DNA from: Sphingomonas sp. UNC305MFCol5.2
GTDB lineage: Bacteria; Pseudomonadota; Alphaproteobacteria; Sphingomonadales; Sphingomonadaceae
Length of the DNA stretch: 64,000 nt
Reading direction: 5' to 3'
Assembly (NCBI RefSeq): GCF_000712135.1
Contig: NZ_JOOE01000004.1
Coordinates: 312,501 to 376,500, forward strand
The position numbers and the translations under genes were made by a program. Of the stretch, positions 29,850 through 38,565 are shown piece by piece; position 1 is the first letter of the stretch; each line of letters opens with the position of its first letter. Under the pieces are notes generated by a model. The model was not told where the DNA came from, did no database searches, and was given only the letters and a program-made list of their open reading frames with translations.

Positions 29850-31364
29850 TCAGCGCGTCAGCTGAACCGGCGGGGCGAAACCAGGCACGTCGAACTTGGG
29901 CGCTGCCAGCGAGACCTCGGTGGGCAGCCCGCGCGTCTCCCCCGTTCTCAGGAAATCATAGATCGCCTGCTTGGCGGCCGGATCCTGGCGCAGCTGGTAG
30001 AAGGTGCCGCCATGCCCCGTGCGGTGCACGAGGATCGCGTGGCCATTGGGAAAATAAGGCAGCAGGCCGAGCGTGTTCTCGATCGGCGTCGAGGTGTCCC
30101 AGTCGCCATGGACGAAGACGACCGGGATCGGGGTGACGCGCGGCAGCCGCACCTCGTCGCCTATATCGGGAGTGGGCCAATCGGCTGCCGAGGCAAGGTT
30201 CGATGCGAAATTCCAGCTGCCCAGCAGGTCCACCGCCGGATCGGTACGCATCAGATGCTCGCGCTCGGTGGTGACGCCCAGGCTGGTATCGATGAGCAGT
30301 CCGAGCAGCGTGGCCGGACCGCCGGCGCGGTCGGCGATCGTCTGGCGCGCCCAGTCGTCATAATGACCATAATAGAGGGAGAGGATGAAGGCCGGCCAAT
30401 GCTCCGCCTCGTCGGTATGGGCGAGAAGTGCAAGCTGAAGGTCCTCCGCTCCCAGCACGACGGTCCGCGTCTTGCCGGTGTCGTCCGCGACAGTGACGCT
30501 GACCGGCCCGGCGGCGAACCGCTGGTGGAGCGCGTGCACGGCCGCCATCATCCCGCCTTTGGGTAGCCAGGGTGCCAGGCCGGGATCGCGGTCGGCATCG
30601 AAAGCGATGCGCTGAAGCGCGGCGAAGATATGCGACGGCATGTCGTACGCGTTGTTCAGCGGCTCGACCGAGGAGAGCACGGCCCGCGCGACGATCTCGG
30701 GATGGAAGCGCATCACGGCGAGCGACCATTGCGAGCCGAAGCTGCCGGCGAACAAACTGATCTTGTCATAGCCGAGCGCGCGGCGAACATCGTCGACATC
30801 GGCCGCGTATGCGTCGATCGTATAGCCGGACAGGTCCTTGTCGGGATTACGCGCCACCGCCCGCCGTGCCAGCGCCCGCATCGCGAGCGTGTCGGCGCGC
30901 ACCGAGCCCGGCTTGTCGAGCGGCAACGCATCCGCCGTCTCGACGAGCATCTCGCCGCGCCGCGTATAACCGCGCTGCTCGACCACGACGAGATCGCCGA
31001 CCGCGCCGAAGCCCAGCCAGTGGCTCAGACGGCGCTGGGCGGTGTCGTCCTTGTCGGTGAAAGCGCCGAGCACGCTGAGGGCGGGGCCGCCCGGCAGCCA
31101 GAAGACCGGCGGCGCGCCGGTGGGGCGAGGCGCCTTGATCCGCGCGAAGCCGATGCCGATCCGGCGGCTGTCCGGCCTGGCGCGGTTCTCGGGCACGTAG
31201 AGCGTGCCGATCTCATAGGGGACGGTCTCGCCGGTCGGGAGCTTGATGCTGCCCTGCTCGATCACGACCCGGTCGGACGCCCTTTGTTGGGCAGATGCCG
31301 GGAGGGGCAGCGTCTGAACGGCCAACGCCAGAAACGCGCAGGCCAGCGTCCGAATCGATCGCAT
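29850..31364 (-). CDS. Exported alpha/beta hydrolase, TAP/prolyl aminopeptidase-like
   Basis: A 504-aa protein with a signal peptide (ACAFLALAVQTLPLPASA). It has the features of tripeptidyl or prolyl aminopeptidases of family S33: oxyanion motif WLPGGPA at 89-95, DLVVVEQRGY at 124-133, nucleophile elbow GSFGSQ with Ser 208, acid in VHGDWDTSTP and His in HRTGHGG near the C-terminus. A periplasmic peptidase or esterase is likely. It is divergent from a MarR regulator with 71 nt between the starts, the classic layout for a repressor controlling its neighbour. Confidence 0.87.
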   Translation of the reverse strand: MRSIRTLACAFLALAVQTLPLPASAQQRASDRVVIEQGSIKLPTGETVPYEIGTLYVPENRARPDSRRIGIGFARIKAPRPTGAPPVFWLPGGPALSVLGAFTDKDDTAQRRLSHWLGFGAVGDLVVVEQRGYTRRGEMLVETADALPLDKPGSVRADTLAMRALARRAVARNPDKDLSGYTIDAYAADVDDVRRALGYDKISLFAGSFGSQWSLAVMRFHPEIVARAVLSSVEPLNNAYDMPSHIFAALQRIAFDADRDPGLAPWLPKGGMMAAVHALHQRFAAGPVSVTVADDTGKTRTVVLGAEDLQLALLAHTDEAEHWPAFILSLYYGHYDDWARQTIADRAGGPATLLGLLIDTSLGVTTEREHLMRTDPAVDLLGSWNFASNLASAADWPTPDIGDEVRLPRVTPIPVVFVHGDWDTSTPIENTLGLLPYFPNGHAILVHRTGHGGTFYQLRQDPAAKQAIYDFLRTGETRGLPTEVSLAAPKFDVPGFAPPVQLTR

Positions 31365-31408
31365 GAGAACTCCCCGGGAGAATGGGTTGCGGCCAATTGC
31401 TCCCTGAT

Positions 31409-31437
31409 ATATAAGTTCATGTCAAGATACTTTATAT
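31409..31437. promoter_or_regulatory. Putative MarR operator overlapping the regulator start
   Basis: ATATAAGT (31409-31416) and ACTTTATAT (31429-31437) form an imperfect AT-rich inverted repeat in the divergent gap, ending on the first ATG of the MarR gene. MarR proteins bind such dyads and commonly repress both their own gene and the neighbour; the assignment is positional. Confidence 0.45.
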
Positions 31438-31966
31438 GAAGATTCCTGTCATGCCCGAACAGCAGCTGCCGGCTCATCCCGAGGACATCGTCGACCAGCT
31501 TCTCCATGATTGGGCACGTGAGCGGCCGGACCTGGACGTGTCCGCGATGGCGGTGGTCGGGCGCCTCCTGCATATCGGCGGCCTGCTGCAGGCGCGCGCC
31601 GGCGAGCGGCTCCAGGCGCACGGGATCGGCTATACCGAGCTCGACGTGCTCGCCACCTTGCGCCGATCGGGTGTGCCCTATCGACTGACCCCGACCGTGC
31701 TTCGCAAATCCGTGCTGCTCACCTCCGGCGCGATGACGGCGTGTCTCAACCGGCTGGAGCAGCGCGGATTGATCTCACGCAGCCCGGACGCCAGCGACCG
31801 GCGATCGCTGACGGCGACGCTGACTCCCGAGGGACTGGCGTTGATCGACGCGGCAATCGCCTCCCATTTCGCCCAAGCCCAACAAGCTGTTACCGGCCTC
31901 GATCACGCCGAACGCGCCGAACTGGCGCGCCTGCTGCGAAAGTTTCGGCTTCAGCTCGAAGCCTGA
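31436..31966 (+). CDS. MarR-family transcriptional regulator
   Basis: A 176-aa winged-helix regulator. The recognition region TPTVLRKSVLLTSGAMTACLNRLEQRGLI and the wing SRSPDASDRRSLTATLTPEG (about residues 85-128) match MarR, including the DxRS/T-x wing motif. Flanking helices at both ends give the usual dimer. It is divergent from the exported hydrolase and probably represses it in response to a small aromatic or similar ligand. The ATG at 31451 is an alternative start, giving 171 aa; neither has a strong ribosome site, and the first ATG lies within the likely operator. Confidence 0.88.
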   Translation: MKIPVMPEQQLPAHPEDIVDQLLHDWARERPDLDVSAMAVVGRLLHIGGLLQARAGERLQAHGIGYTELDVLATLRRSGVPYRLTPTVLRKSVLLTSGAMTACLNRLEQRGLISRSPDASDRRSLTATLTPEGLALIDAAIASHFAQAQQAVTGLDHAERAELARLLRKFRLQLEA

Positions 31967-32112
31967 TCCGCCCGAATCGCTTCCGACAGCAGCTTTCGGG
32001 CGGGAGCCGCTTGTCAGCCATAGTCCGCGAGCGGGTCGATGCCTGAACGAGCGGCAGAATTCGGGATCGCAGCGATTAGCGCCGGATCTCGGCAAATGGG
32101 CGGATCCTTAGC

Positions 32113-33660
32113 CTAACGCGCCCGCAACAGGCGCCCCGATGTGGCGATGCGCCGGCCGCCTTCGAACGCGGGCTGGCCGTTGACCATCACCAGATCGAAT
32201 CCCTCGGCCATCGCGAAGGGGTTCACATAGGTCGAGCGCGCCTTCACCTTTGCGGGGTCGAACAATATGCAATCGGCCATGGCGCCCTCGCGGAGCACGC
32301 CGCGATCGGCGAGGCGGAGGATGGTGGCGGGGAAGCCGGTGGTCTTGCGGACGGCTTCCTCGATCGGGAGCCTTTTGTCGCGGACGACATATTGCTCGAT
32401 CCATTTGGCATAGGTGCCGGTGGCGCGGGGATGGCGCATGCCGGGGCCGCCATCGGTCGAGATCGCGACATGGGGATCGACGATCAGCGTGTCCTGCAGC
32501 GCTTCGTCCATCGTGAAATGCGCGCCCGAGCCGGCCGTAGGGCCGAGCTTGATCAGGAAATCGGGGAAGGAAAGGCCGGCCTCGGCGGCGGCTCGTGCGA
32601 GGGTCTTGCCGGCATAAGGCGCGGTACCGAGCAGCAATGCCTCGGGGCCGCCGCGGCGGATCATGCGCTTCTCGAGATAGTCGCGCAGCTCCTGCCGGCG
32701 TGCCGCGACGATTCCGGCATAATCGGTGGGCGGGAGCGCCCATTCGGGGAAGAGGATCGCGATGCCGGTATATCCGGCGGTATAGGGATATTCGTCGGCG
32801 GTGAGCCGGATGCCCTGCGCGCGCTTGGCGGCGAGGAAATCGAGCAGGGCGCGGGCGCGGGCTTCGCCTTTGCCGAACACCACTTTGAGGTGCGAGATGT
32901 GCGGGCGGGCGGGGAGCGACGAGGCGATCAGCTCGTCGATCGAGGCCTCGATCGCCTCGTCATTCTCCGAGCGCATATGGCTCATCACCACGCCGTCGTG
33001 GCGCGCGACGACGCGACCGAGATTGGCCAGCTCGGGCGTCTGCGAATAGATGCCGGGGACATATTCGAGGCCGTAGGAGAGGCCGAACGCGCCGGCGCGG
33101 AGCTCGGCCTCGAGCTGGGCCGCCATGCGCGCGAGCGCGGCCTGGTCGGGGCGGCGGACCGCGTCGGGTATCCTCACTGCGCGGCGGAGCGTGCCGTGGC
33201 TGGCGAGCGCGGCGACGTTGACGTCGATGCGGGCGCGATCGACTGCCGTCATCCAGTTGCGCAGGTCGAGATCCTTGCCGATGCGCGGGCCGCTGCCGTC
33301 CTGGCCGAGGACGATCGTGGTGACGCCCATCGCGAGGAAGCTCTCGAACGACTCTTCGAGCGGGTCGCCATGGCTGTGCGTGTCGATGAAGCCGGGCGCG
33401 AGGACGCGGCCCTCGCCGGCGACGATGCGGGTGGCAGTGACGCGCGCGGCGGTGGCGGGCGCAGTGATCCGCGCGATCCGATCGCCGGTGACGAGCACGT
33501 CGGCGAGGCGCGGGGCGGCGCCGGTGCCGTCGACGAGCAAGACTTCGCGGAACAAAGTCGAGGCCGGCGCGCGGGCTGCGGCACGGCCGGGCAGGGTCGC
33601 GAGGCCGCCGGCCGCCGCGGCTCCGCCGATCAGCTGCCGGCGCGTAAGGCGCTGGGACAT
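32113..33660 (-). CDS. Tat-exported amidohydrolase, D-aminoacylase-like
   Basis: A 515-aa metal-dependent hydrolase with a twin-arginine signal (LTRRQLIGGAAAAGG). The composite amidohydrolase fold is clear: GFIDTHSHGDP with the H-x-H metal pair near residue 88, SHMRSEND with a later His, HISHLK, and ISTDGGPGMRHPRATGTY, the signature of N-acyl-D-amino acid deacylases. It probably removes acyl groups from D-amino acids or similar compounds in the periplasm. GGGGAGAG precedes the ATG at 33660. It is divergent from a GH43-like gene; the 110-nt gap has a 7-bp GC hairpin at 33682-33698 and a TTGACA at 33717. Confidence 0.9.
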   Translation of the reverse strand: MSQRLTRRQLIGGAAAAGGLATLPGRAAARAPASTLFREVLLVDGTGAAPRLADVLVTGDRIARITAPATAARVTATRIVAGEGRVLAPGFIDTHSHGDPLEESFESFLAMGVTTIVLGQDGSGPRIGKDLDLRNWMTAVDRARIDVNVAALASHGTLRRAVRIPDAVRRPDQAALARMAAQLEAELRAGAFGLSYGLEYVPGIYSQTPELANLGRVVARHDGVVMSHMRSENDEAIEASIDELIASSLPARPHISHLKVVFGKGEARARALLDFLAAKRAQGIRLTADEYPYTAGYTGIAILFPEWALPPTDYAGIVAARRQELRDYLEKRMIRRGGPEALLLGTAPYAGKTLARAAAEAGLSFPDFLIKLGPTAGSGAHFTMDEALQDTLIVDPHVAISTDGGPGMRHPRATGTYAKWIEQYVVRDKRLPIEEAVRKTTGFPATILRLADRGVLREGAMADCILFDPAKVKARSTYVNPFAMAEGFDLVMVNGQPAFEGGRRIATSGRLLRAR

Positions 33661-33770
33661 CAGGCTCTCCCCCTCGATTTCGGCGGGCCGGGCCCGCCAA
33701 TAGTCTGATAATTCGATTGACAGTTTCGCGGCACCCTCAATAGCGCTGTCGACCCATGCAGGAGGGGAAT

Positions 33771-35822
33771 ATGGCTCGGGTTTCGCGACTCTGGATGGCA
33801 ATGGCGTTGTGCGTTGCGGGCTTGCCCGCGGCGGCGCAGACGCCCGGCAGGACCTGGACCGCCGACAATGGCGACGGGACTTTCACCAATCCCCTGTTCT
33901 ACGACGAATTCTCCGACCCCGACATGATCCGGGTGGGCGACGACTATTATCTGACCGGCACGACGATGCACACGATGCCGGGGCTGCCGATCCTCCATTC
34001 GCGCGATCTCGTGAACTGGAAGCTGCTCGGCTACGCGTTCGACCGGATGGATCTGGGGCCGGACATGCGGCTCGAGGGCGGCAAGGAAATGTACGGGCAG
34101 GGGATCTGGGCGCCGAGCTTCCGCTATCACGACGGCACTTTCTATATCTTCTCGAACGTCAACGGCCACACCACGCAGGTCTTCCGCGCGACCAATCCGG
34201 CGGGGCCGTGGACGCGCACGCCGATGAAGCGATCGCTCCACGATCTGGGCGTTTTGTTCGACGACGACGGCAAGGTCTATGTCGTCTGGGGCTATCGCGA
34301 AGTGCGGATGGCGCAGCTCAACGCAGCGCTCGACGACCTGGTGCCGGGCAGTGAGCGCGTGATCATCAACGCCGATCAGGGGATGGGCGAGGGCGCGCAT
34401 CTCTACAAGATCCAGGGGCGCTATTTCATCACCAGCGCATGGTATTCGGGGCGGATGCGGATGCCGATGGCGCGCGCCGACAAGCCCTATGGGCCCTATG
34501 AAGTGAACCATGCGGTGAGCCTCGACGAAGGCTGGGGGAGCGAGGTTGGCTATCGCCACCGTGGTGCGCCCAAGCCCCCGTTCGACATCTCGCCGCCGAC
34601 CACGACAGTGGGGCGCAACGTGCTGCACCAGGGCGGGCTGGTCCAGACGGCGCAAGGCGCGTGGTGGGGCTTCTCGATGACCGATTTCAATTCGCTCGGG
34701 CGGCTGACCGGACTGTCGCCGGTGACCTGGCAGGACGGCTGGCCCTATTTCGGCCTGCCGGGCAATCTCGGGCGCACGCCGCGGACATGGATGAAGCCGG
34801 CGACGGGCGTGACGCAGAAGCCGTTCGCGCCTTATGTGCGCGACGATGCGTTTTCGGGACCGGCGCTCGGGCGGGTGTGGCAATGGAACCATGTGCCCGA
34901 CGATGCGCGCTGGTCGCTCGGCGAGCGGCGCGGCTATCTGCGGCTGCATACGCTGCCCGCCGTGGATTTCATGGCGGCGCGCAATTCGCTGACCCAGCGG
35001 GCGATCGGGCCGCGCTCGGTGCCGACGGCGGTGCTCGAAACCGGCGGATTGCGCGACGGCGATGTCGCGGGGCTGGCGCTGCTCGGGCTGCCGTACCGGA
35101 CGCTCGGCGTGAAGCGTGAAAGCGGCGGGCTGGCGATCGAGTTCCATGACCAACTGGGCGACAAGAGGGTGCGCGTGCCGTTTACCGGCAAGCGGATCTG
35201 GCTGCGCGCGGATGCCGATTATCTGACCGAGCGGGCGCGGTTCGCATACAGCCTCGACGGACGGAAGTTCACGCCGATCGGCGAGCCGTTCGCGATGGCG
35301 TTCCAGCTCAAGACCTTCCAGGGCATTCGCTATGCGCTGTTCGCGTTCAACGCGGCGGGACGCGCGGGGGGCTATGCCGATTTCGACAGCTTCACGGTCG
35401 CCGAGGCCGATGCGAAGGGGCTGATGCATCCGATACCGCTGGGCAGGACCGTGACGCTGACGCTGCAGGGCACGAAGCTGGCGGTGGCGGAGCATGAGAC
35501 TTCGATTGTGGCGCAGGACGGCGGCGCGGCGGCGCGGTTCCGGGTTGTCGACAGGGGAGCAGGGCGCGTGGCACTGGCGCTCGGCGGCGGGCACCTTTCG
35601 ATCAACGCGACCGGTGACGCCTGGGTCAAGCCCGGCGAAGCGGGCGTCGGCGAGACCTTCCAGTGGATGGAGACGATCTATGGCGAGCCGATGCTGATGT
35701 CGCTGGCGACCAACCGCTATCTGACGGTGGATCCGGCGAGCGGGCAAGTTTCGGCGACCAGCCCGGGCGCGCGCTCCGACCGGACGGACCATGCGCGGTT
35801 CGTGGTGGCGGAGGCCCGCTAG
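33771..35822 (+). CDS. Secreted GH43-like glycosidase with C-terminal beta domains
   Basis: A 683-aa protein with a signal peptide (MAMALCVAGLPAAAQ). Residues about 40-330 form a five-bladed propeller of GH43: catalytic-base Asp 49 in EFSDPDMIRVGDDYY, the pKa-tuning Asp in LHDLGVLFDDDG (about 158), and acid Glu 207 in GMGEGAHLYK. Residues about 350-550 look like the beta-sandwich often fused to GH43 xylosidases and arabinofuranosidases. The last 125 residues have repeated strand motifs (GGGHLSINATGD, LATNRYLTVDP) suggesting a fascin- or ricin-like trefoil. Substrate is probably plant arabinoxylan side chains, unproven. Start at 33771 after GGAGGGG. Confidence 0.88.
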   Translation: MARVSRLWMAMALCVAGLPAAAQTPGRTWTADNGDGTFTNPLFYDEFSDPDMIRVGDDYYLTGTTMHTMPGLPILHSRDLVNWKLLGYAFDRMDLGPDMRLEGGKEMYGQGIWAPSFRYHDGTFYIFSNVNGHTTQVFRATNPAGPWTRTPMKRSLHDLGVLFDDDGKVYVVWGYREVRMAQLNAALDDLVPGSERVIINADQGMGEGAHLYKIQGRYFITSAWYSGRMRMPMARADKPYGPYEVNHAVSLDEGWGSEVGYRHRGAPKPPFDISPPTTTVGRNVLHQGGLVQTAQGAWWGFSMTDFNSLGRLTGLSPVTWQDGWPYFGLPGNLGRTPRTWMKPATGVTQKPFAPYVRDDAFSGPALGRVWQWNHVPDDARWSLGERRGYLRLHTLPAVDFMAARNSLTQRAIGPRSVPTAVLETGGLRDGDVAGLALLGLPYRTLGVKRESGGLAIEFHDQLGDKRVRVPFTGKRIWLRADADYLTERARFAYSLDGRKFTPIGEPFAMAFQLKTFQGIRYALFAFNAAGRAGGYADFDSFTVAEADAKGLMHPIPLGRTVTLTLQGTKLAVAEHETSIVAQDGGAAARFRVVDRGAGRVALALGGGHLSINATGDAWVKPGEAGVGETFQWMETIYGEPMLMSLATNRYLTVDPASGQVSATSPGARSDRTDHARFVVAEAR

Positions 35823-35823
35823 A

Positions 35824-36255
35824 TCAGCAGGGGCCGTGCCAGAACACGCCCGGATAGGGCTCGGAATAGCATCCATCGAGCATGCTGAGCGCGTCCCTGC
35901 GTTCGACGATTTCATACCCCCATCCGCCGTCGAAGAACGGCAGGATGATGATGAGGACCTTATTCCGGCGGAGCATTACGATTTTGGGCTCGAGGCTTGC
36001 GATGGCAGGCGGCAAGGCGCTTTTTGGGACCTCTACCCAGCCGTCGGCCGAATAGATCGGATAGGTCGCGATCAAGTGCCGGGATTCGGCCTTGATCGCG
36101 CGCAGCGTGGTGACCTGGTAGGTCGGGCCGAGGCAGCTGTTGACCAGCAGGAATAGGGTGAGGACGGCGAATGTGCCGAAGCGCATCCTTCTTGCGCGAC
36201 GTGCGGACGGGGCGCGCGTGGCGGGCACATCCGCTCCCGAGGCGCTGGCGGTCAT
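35824..36255 (-). CDS. Hypothetical membrane-anchored protein
   Basis: A 143-aa protein with one hydrophobic segment (FGTFAVLTLFLLVNSCLG, about 26-43) that could be an anchor or an uncleaved signal, and a mature part with two Cys near the C-terminus (LDGCYSEP and WHGPC). No family recognised. It begins 1 nt after the stop of the MFS transporter gene on the same strand, so the two are co-transcribed. Its stop is 1 nt from the stop of the convergent GH43-like gene. Internal Met 24 is a possible later start, placing the hydrophobic part right at the N-terminus. Confidence 0.7.
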   Translation of the reverse strand: MTASASGADVPATRAPSARRARRMRFGTFAVLTLFLLVNSCLGPTYQVTTLRAIKAESRHLIATYPIYSADGWVEVPKSALPPAIASLEPKIVMLRRNKVLIIILPFFDGGWGYEIVERRDALSMLDGCYSEPYPGVFWHGPC

Positions 36256-36256
36256 A

Positions 36257-37816
36257 TCAAAGCGGCTCGCCTGCGGCCCTTGCCCTCGTCTCGCGCGATG
36301 CCTCCGCCGCGGGTACCAGCCGCAGCGCGGCGATCGCGGCGCCGACCGCCAGCGGCAAGGTGGCGAGCAGGGAGAGGATGCCGGTCGACAGGCTGCCGGT
36401 GAGATCGGCGACGCGGCCGGCTAGATAGGGCCCCATCGCGAGGCCGATCAGCGTGGTGCCGATGAAGAAGGCGGCAGTGGCGGTGCCGCGCATGCGGGGC
36501 AGGACGAGGTCCTGCGTCGCGGCGGCGGCGGCGCCCAATGCGCAGCTCGCGAAGATCTGGGTGAGCGGCAGCATCGCGTAGAACAGGGCCTTGTCCGGCG
36601 TCGTGAAGGCGATGATCAGGCTCGGCACCGGGGCGAGGCTGCCGAACAGGATCACCATGATCCGTCCCGACGCCCAGCGCCGGCGCAGGCGATCGGCGGC
36701 GATCCCGCCCAGAGTGACGCCGAGAAAGCCGCCGAGGATCGCGGGGCCGCCGATCCATAGACCCGCCTCGCGGCTGGTGATGCCGAAGACCTGCACGGCA
36801 TAGCTGGGGGCAAGCCCGGCGACGGCGTAGGCGAGGAAGGCATTGAGGCCGTAAGCGAGCACAACCGCGAGGAAGGCGGGGGTGCCGATGATCAGCCTGA
36901 ACGTCGGCAGATCGCGGTGGCGGAGCGCGGCGGACCAGCTGTAGACGGCGTAGACGCCGATCCCGACCGCGAGCCATTGCGGCATCGGCTCGCCGAGCCG
37001 GACCAGCGCGTAGATCGCGGCGGCGACAAGCGCGAGCATGACGAGATTGCGCAACAATGCACGGGCACCGTTGCGCGCGGCGCCGAGCAAGGTGAGCGGC
37101 GGGATGATCGTCAGCAGGTCTTCGAGGAAGCTCTTGAACGGCGTGGGATGCGGCGGGGCCATCAGTCCCTCGGACTGGCCACGCATCGGTTCGCGGAGCG
37201 TCAGCACCCAGAGCGCGAGGACGAGCCCGGGCAGGCCGACCGCCATGAACGCCGCCTGCCAGCCGACCAGCCCGAAGGGCGGGTCGACGGGGTATGCCGC
37301 GTTCCACCAGTCGACGATCGCGCCGCCGAGGAACAGCGAGAAGCCGCCGCCGAAATAGATGCCGGCCGAATAGATTGCGAGCGCAGTGGCGCGCTGGCGT
37401 TTCGGGAACCAGTCCGAGATCAGCGAATAGGCCGAGGGGCTGGCGGTCGCCTCGCCGACGCCGACGCCGATGCGCGCCGCCGCCAGTTGGAGCCCGTTGC
37501 GCGAGAGGCCCGAGAGCGCAGTCATCGTCGACCATAAGGCCAGGCCGATCGTCATCAGCCGGACGCGGTGCCAGCTGTCGGCGAGGCGGCCCAGCGGGAT
37601 GCCGAACAGCGCGTAGAACACCCCGAACGCAGTGCCGTAGAGAAATCCGATATCGGCATGGCTGAGCCCGAGATCGCGGCGGATGTGCGGGGCGAGGATC
37701 GTCAGGATCTGACGATCGATGAAGTTGAGCGCATAGACGAGAAACAGGACGACCAGGACATACCAGGCATAGGGCCCCGCCTTGCGATCGGCCGCGGGCG
37801 CGCTCGAACTGGCCAT
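36257..37816 (-). CDS. MFS transporter, Spinster-like
   Basis: A 519-aa inner-membrane protein with about twelve helices and a long central region. The N-terminal half has the Spinster/hexuronate-type pattern (YALNFIDRQILTILAPHIRRDL, then the loop GRLADSWHRVRLM), and later GEATASPSAYSLISDWFPKRQRA, common in sphingomonad MFS genes beside degradative operons. Substrate is unknown. AGAAGGG precedes the ATG at 37816. It shares a strand with the small membrane protein directly downstream and faces a phosphatase gene upstream with 72 nt between. Codon use is like its neighbours. Confidence 0.88.
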   Translation of the reverse strand: MASSSAPAADRKAGPYAWYVLVVLFLVYALNFIDRQILTILAPHIRRDLGLSHADIGFLYGTAFGVFYALFGIPLGRLADSWHRVRLMTIGLALWSTMTALSGLSRNGLQLAAARIGVGVGEATASPSAYSLISDWFPKRQRATALAIYSAGIYFGGGFSLFLGGAIVDWWNAAYPVDPPFGLVGWQAAFMAVGLPGLVLALWVLTLREPMRGQSEGLMAPPHPTPFKSFLEDLLTIIPPLTLLGAARNGARALLRNLVMLALVAAAIYALVRLGEPMPQWLAVGIGVYAVYSWSAALRHRDLPTFRLIIGTPAFLAVVLAYGLNAFLAYAVAGLAPSYAVQVFGITSREAGLWIGGPAILGGFLGVTLGGIAADRLRRRWASGRIMVILFGSLAPVPSLIIAFTTPDKALFYAMLPLTQIFASCALGAAAAATQDLVLPRMRGTATAAFFIGTTLIGLAMGPYLAGRVADLTGSLSTGILSLLATLPLAVGAAIAALRLVPAAEASRETRARAAGEPL

Positions 37817-37888
37817 CCCTTCTCTCCCCTTCTATATCTTTCGCGCAGGCTAGCGAGCATACCGCGTTTACGAAAGAGGGGAATTCCG

Positions 37889-38353
37889 TTGCGTCCGCCG
37901 TCTCTGCTGTTCGTGTGCCTGGGCAATATCTGCCGCTCGCCGCTGGCCGAGGCGGCGTTTCGCGAGGCGGCGGCGCGCGAAGGGCTGGACGCGGTGGCGG
38001 ATTCGGCGGGGACCGGCGAATGGCATGTCGGCCGTCCGCCCGATCCGCGCAGCCAGGCGGTGGCGCTGCGCAACGGAGTCGACATATCGGGCCAGCGCGC
38101 GCGGCGGGTGCGGGGCGCGGACTTTACCGGCTTCGATCACATTCTCGCGCTCGACCCGCAGAATCTGCGCGACCTGCATGCGATGGCACCGGCGTGGAGC
38201 ACCGCGCGGATCGCGCTGCTGATGGATCATGTCCCCGGCTGCGCGGGGCAGGCGGTGCGCGATCCCTATCATGGCGACGCGGCGGATTTCGACGCAGTGT
38301 GGGAGCAAGTGACACGCGCGGCGGACGCGCTGGTGGCGACGCTGCGGAGATAA
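37889..38353 (+). CDS. Low-molecular-weight protein-tyrosine phosphatase
   Basis: A 154-aa cytoplasmic phosphatase. The P-loop CLGNICRS (C-x5-R-S, Cys at residue 10) opens the protein, as in all members of this fold, and the general-acid Asp lies in VRDPYHGD near residue 125. Length is normal for the family. The start is a TTG at 37889 with AGAGGGG upstream; no ATG is placed close to the conserved N-terminus. It could act on tyrosine kinases of exopolysaccharide export or, less likely, as an arsenate reductase; the lack of the extra Cys pair argues against the latter. Confidence 0.9.
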   Translation: MRPPSLLFVCLGNICRSPLAEAAFREAAAREGLDAVADSAGTGEWHVGRPPDPRSQAVALRNGVDISGQRARRVRGADFTGFDHILALDPQNLRDLHAMAPAWSTARIALLMDHVPGCAGQAVRDPYHGDAADFDAVWEQVTRAADALVATLRR

Positions 38354-38565
38354 GGGCGCGGCGTTCCTTTACCCCGCCGCGCGCGGCCGGACGTGGTTAA
38401 CACAGACTTCCGCGCGCCTCCGATAAACTGCGGACAAGAGCACCGCTTTCCAAGGGAAATCCCGGGGATTTTCGTCGGTTTAGTCGGTGAATTTTTGCAT
38501 GTCCGCGCCGGCTACCCCTGGGCTCATCCTATAACGGATCAGCATAATCCTTTGGGGAGCATAGA

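Noticed and set aside
38354-38565. Cobalamin or other riboswitch before the TonB receptor
   Set aside because: No box or conserved pairing of known metabolite leaders can be seen in the 212-nt gap.
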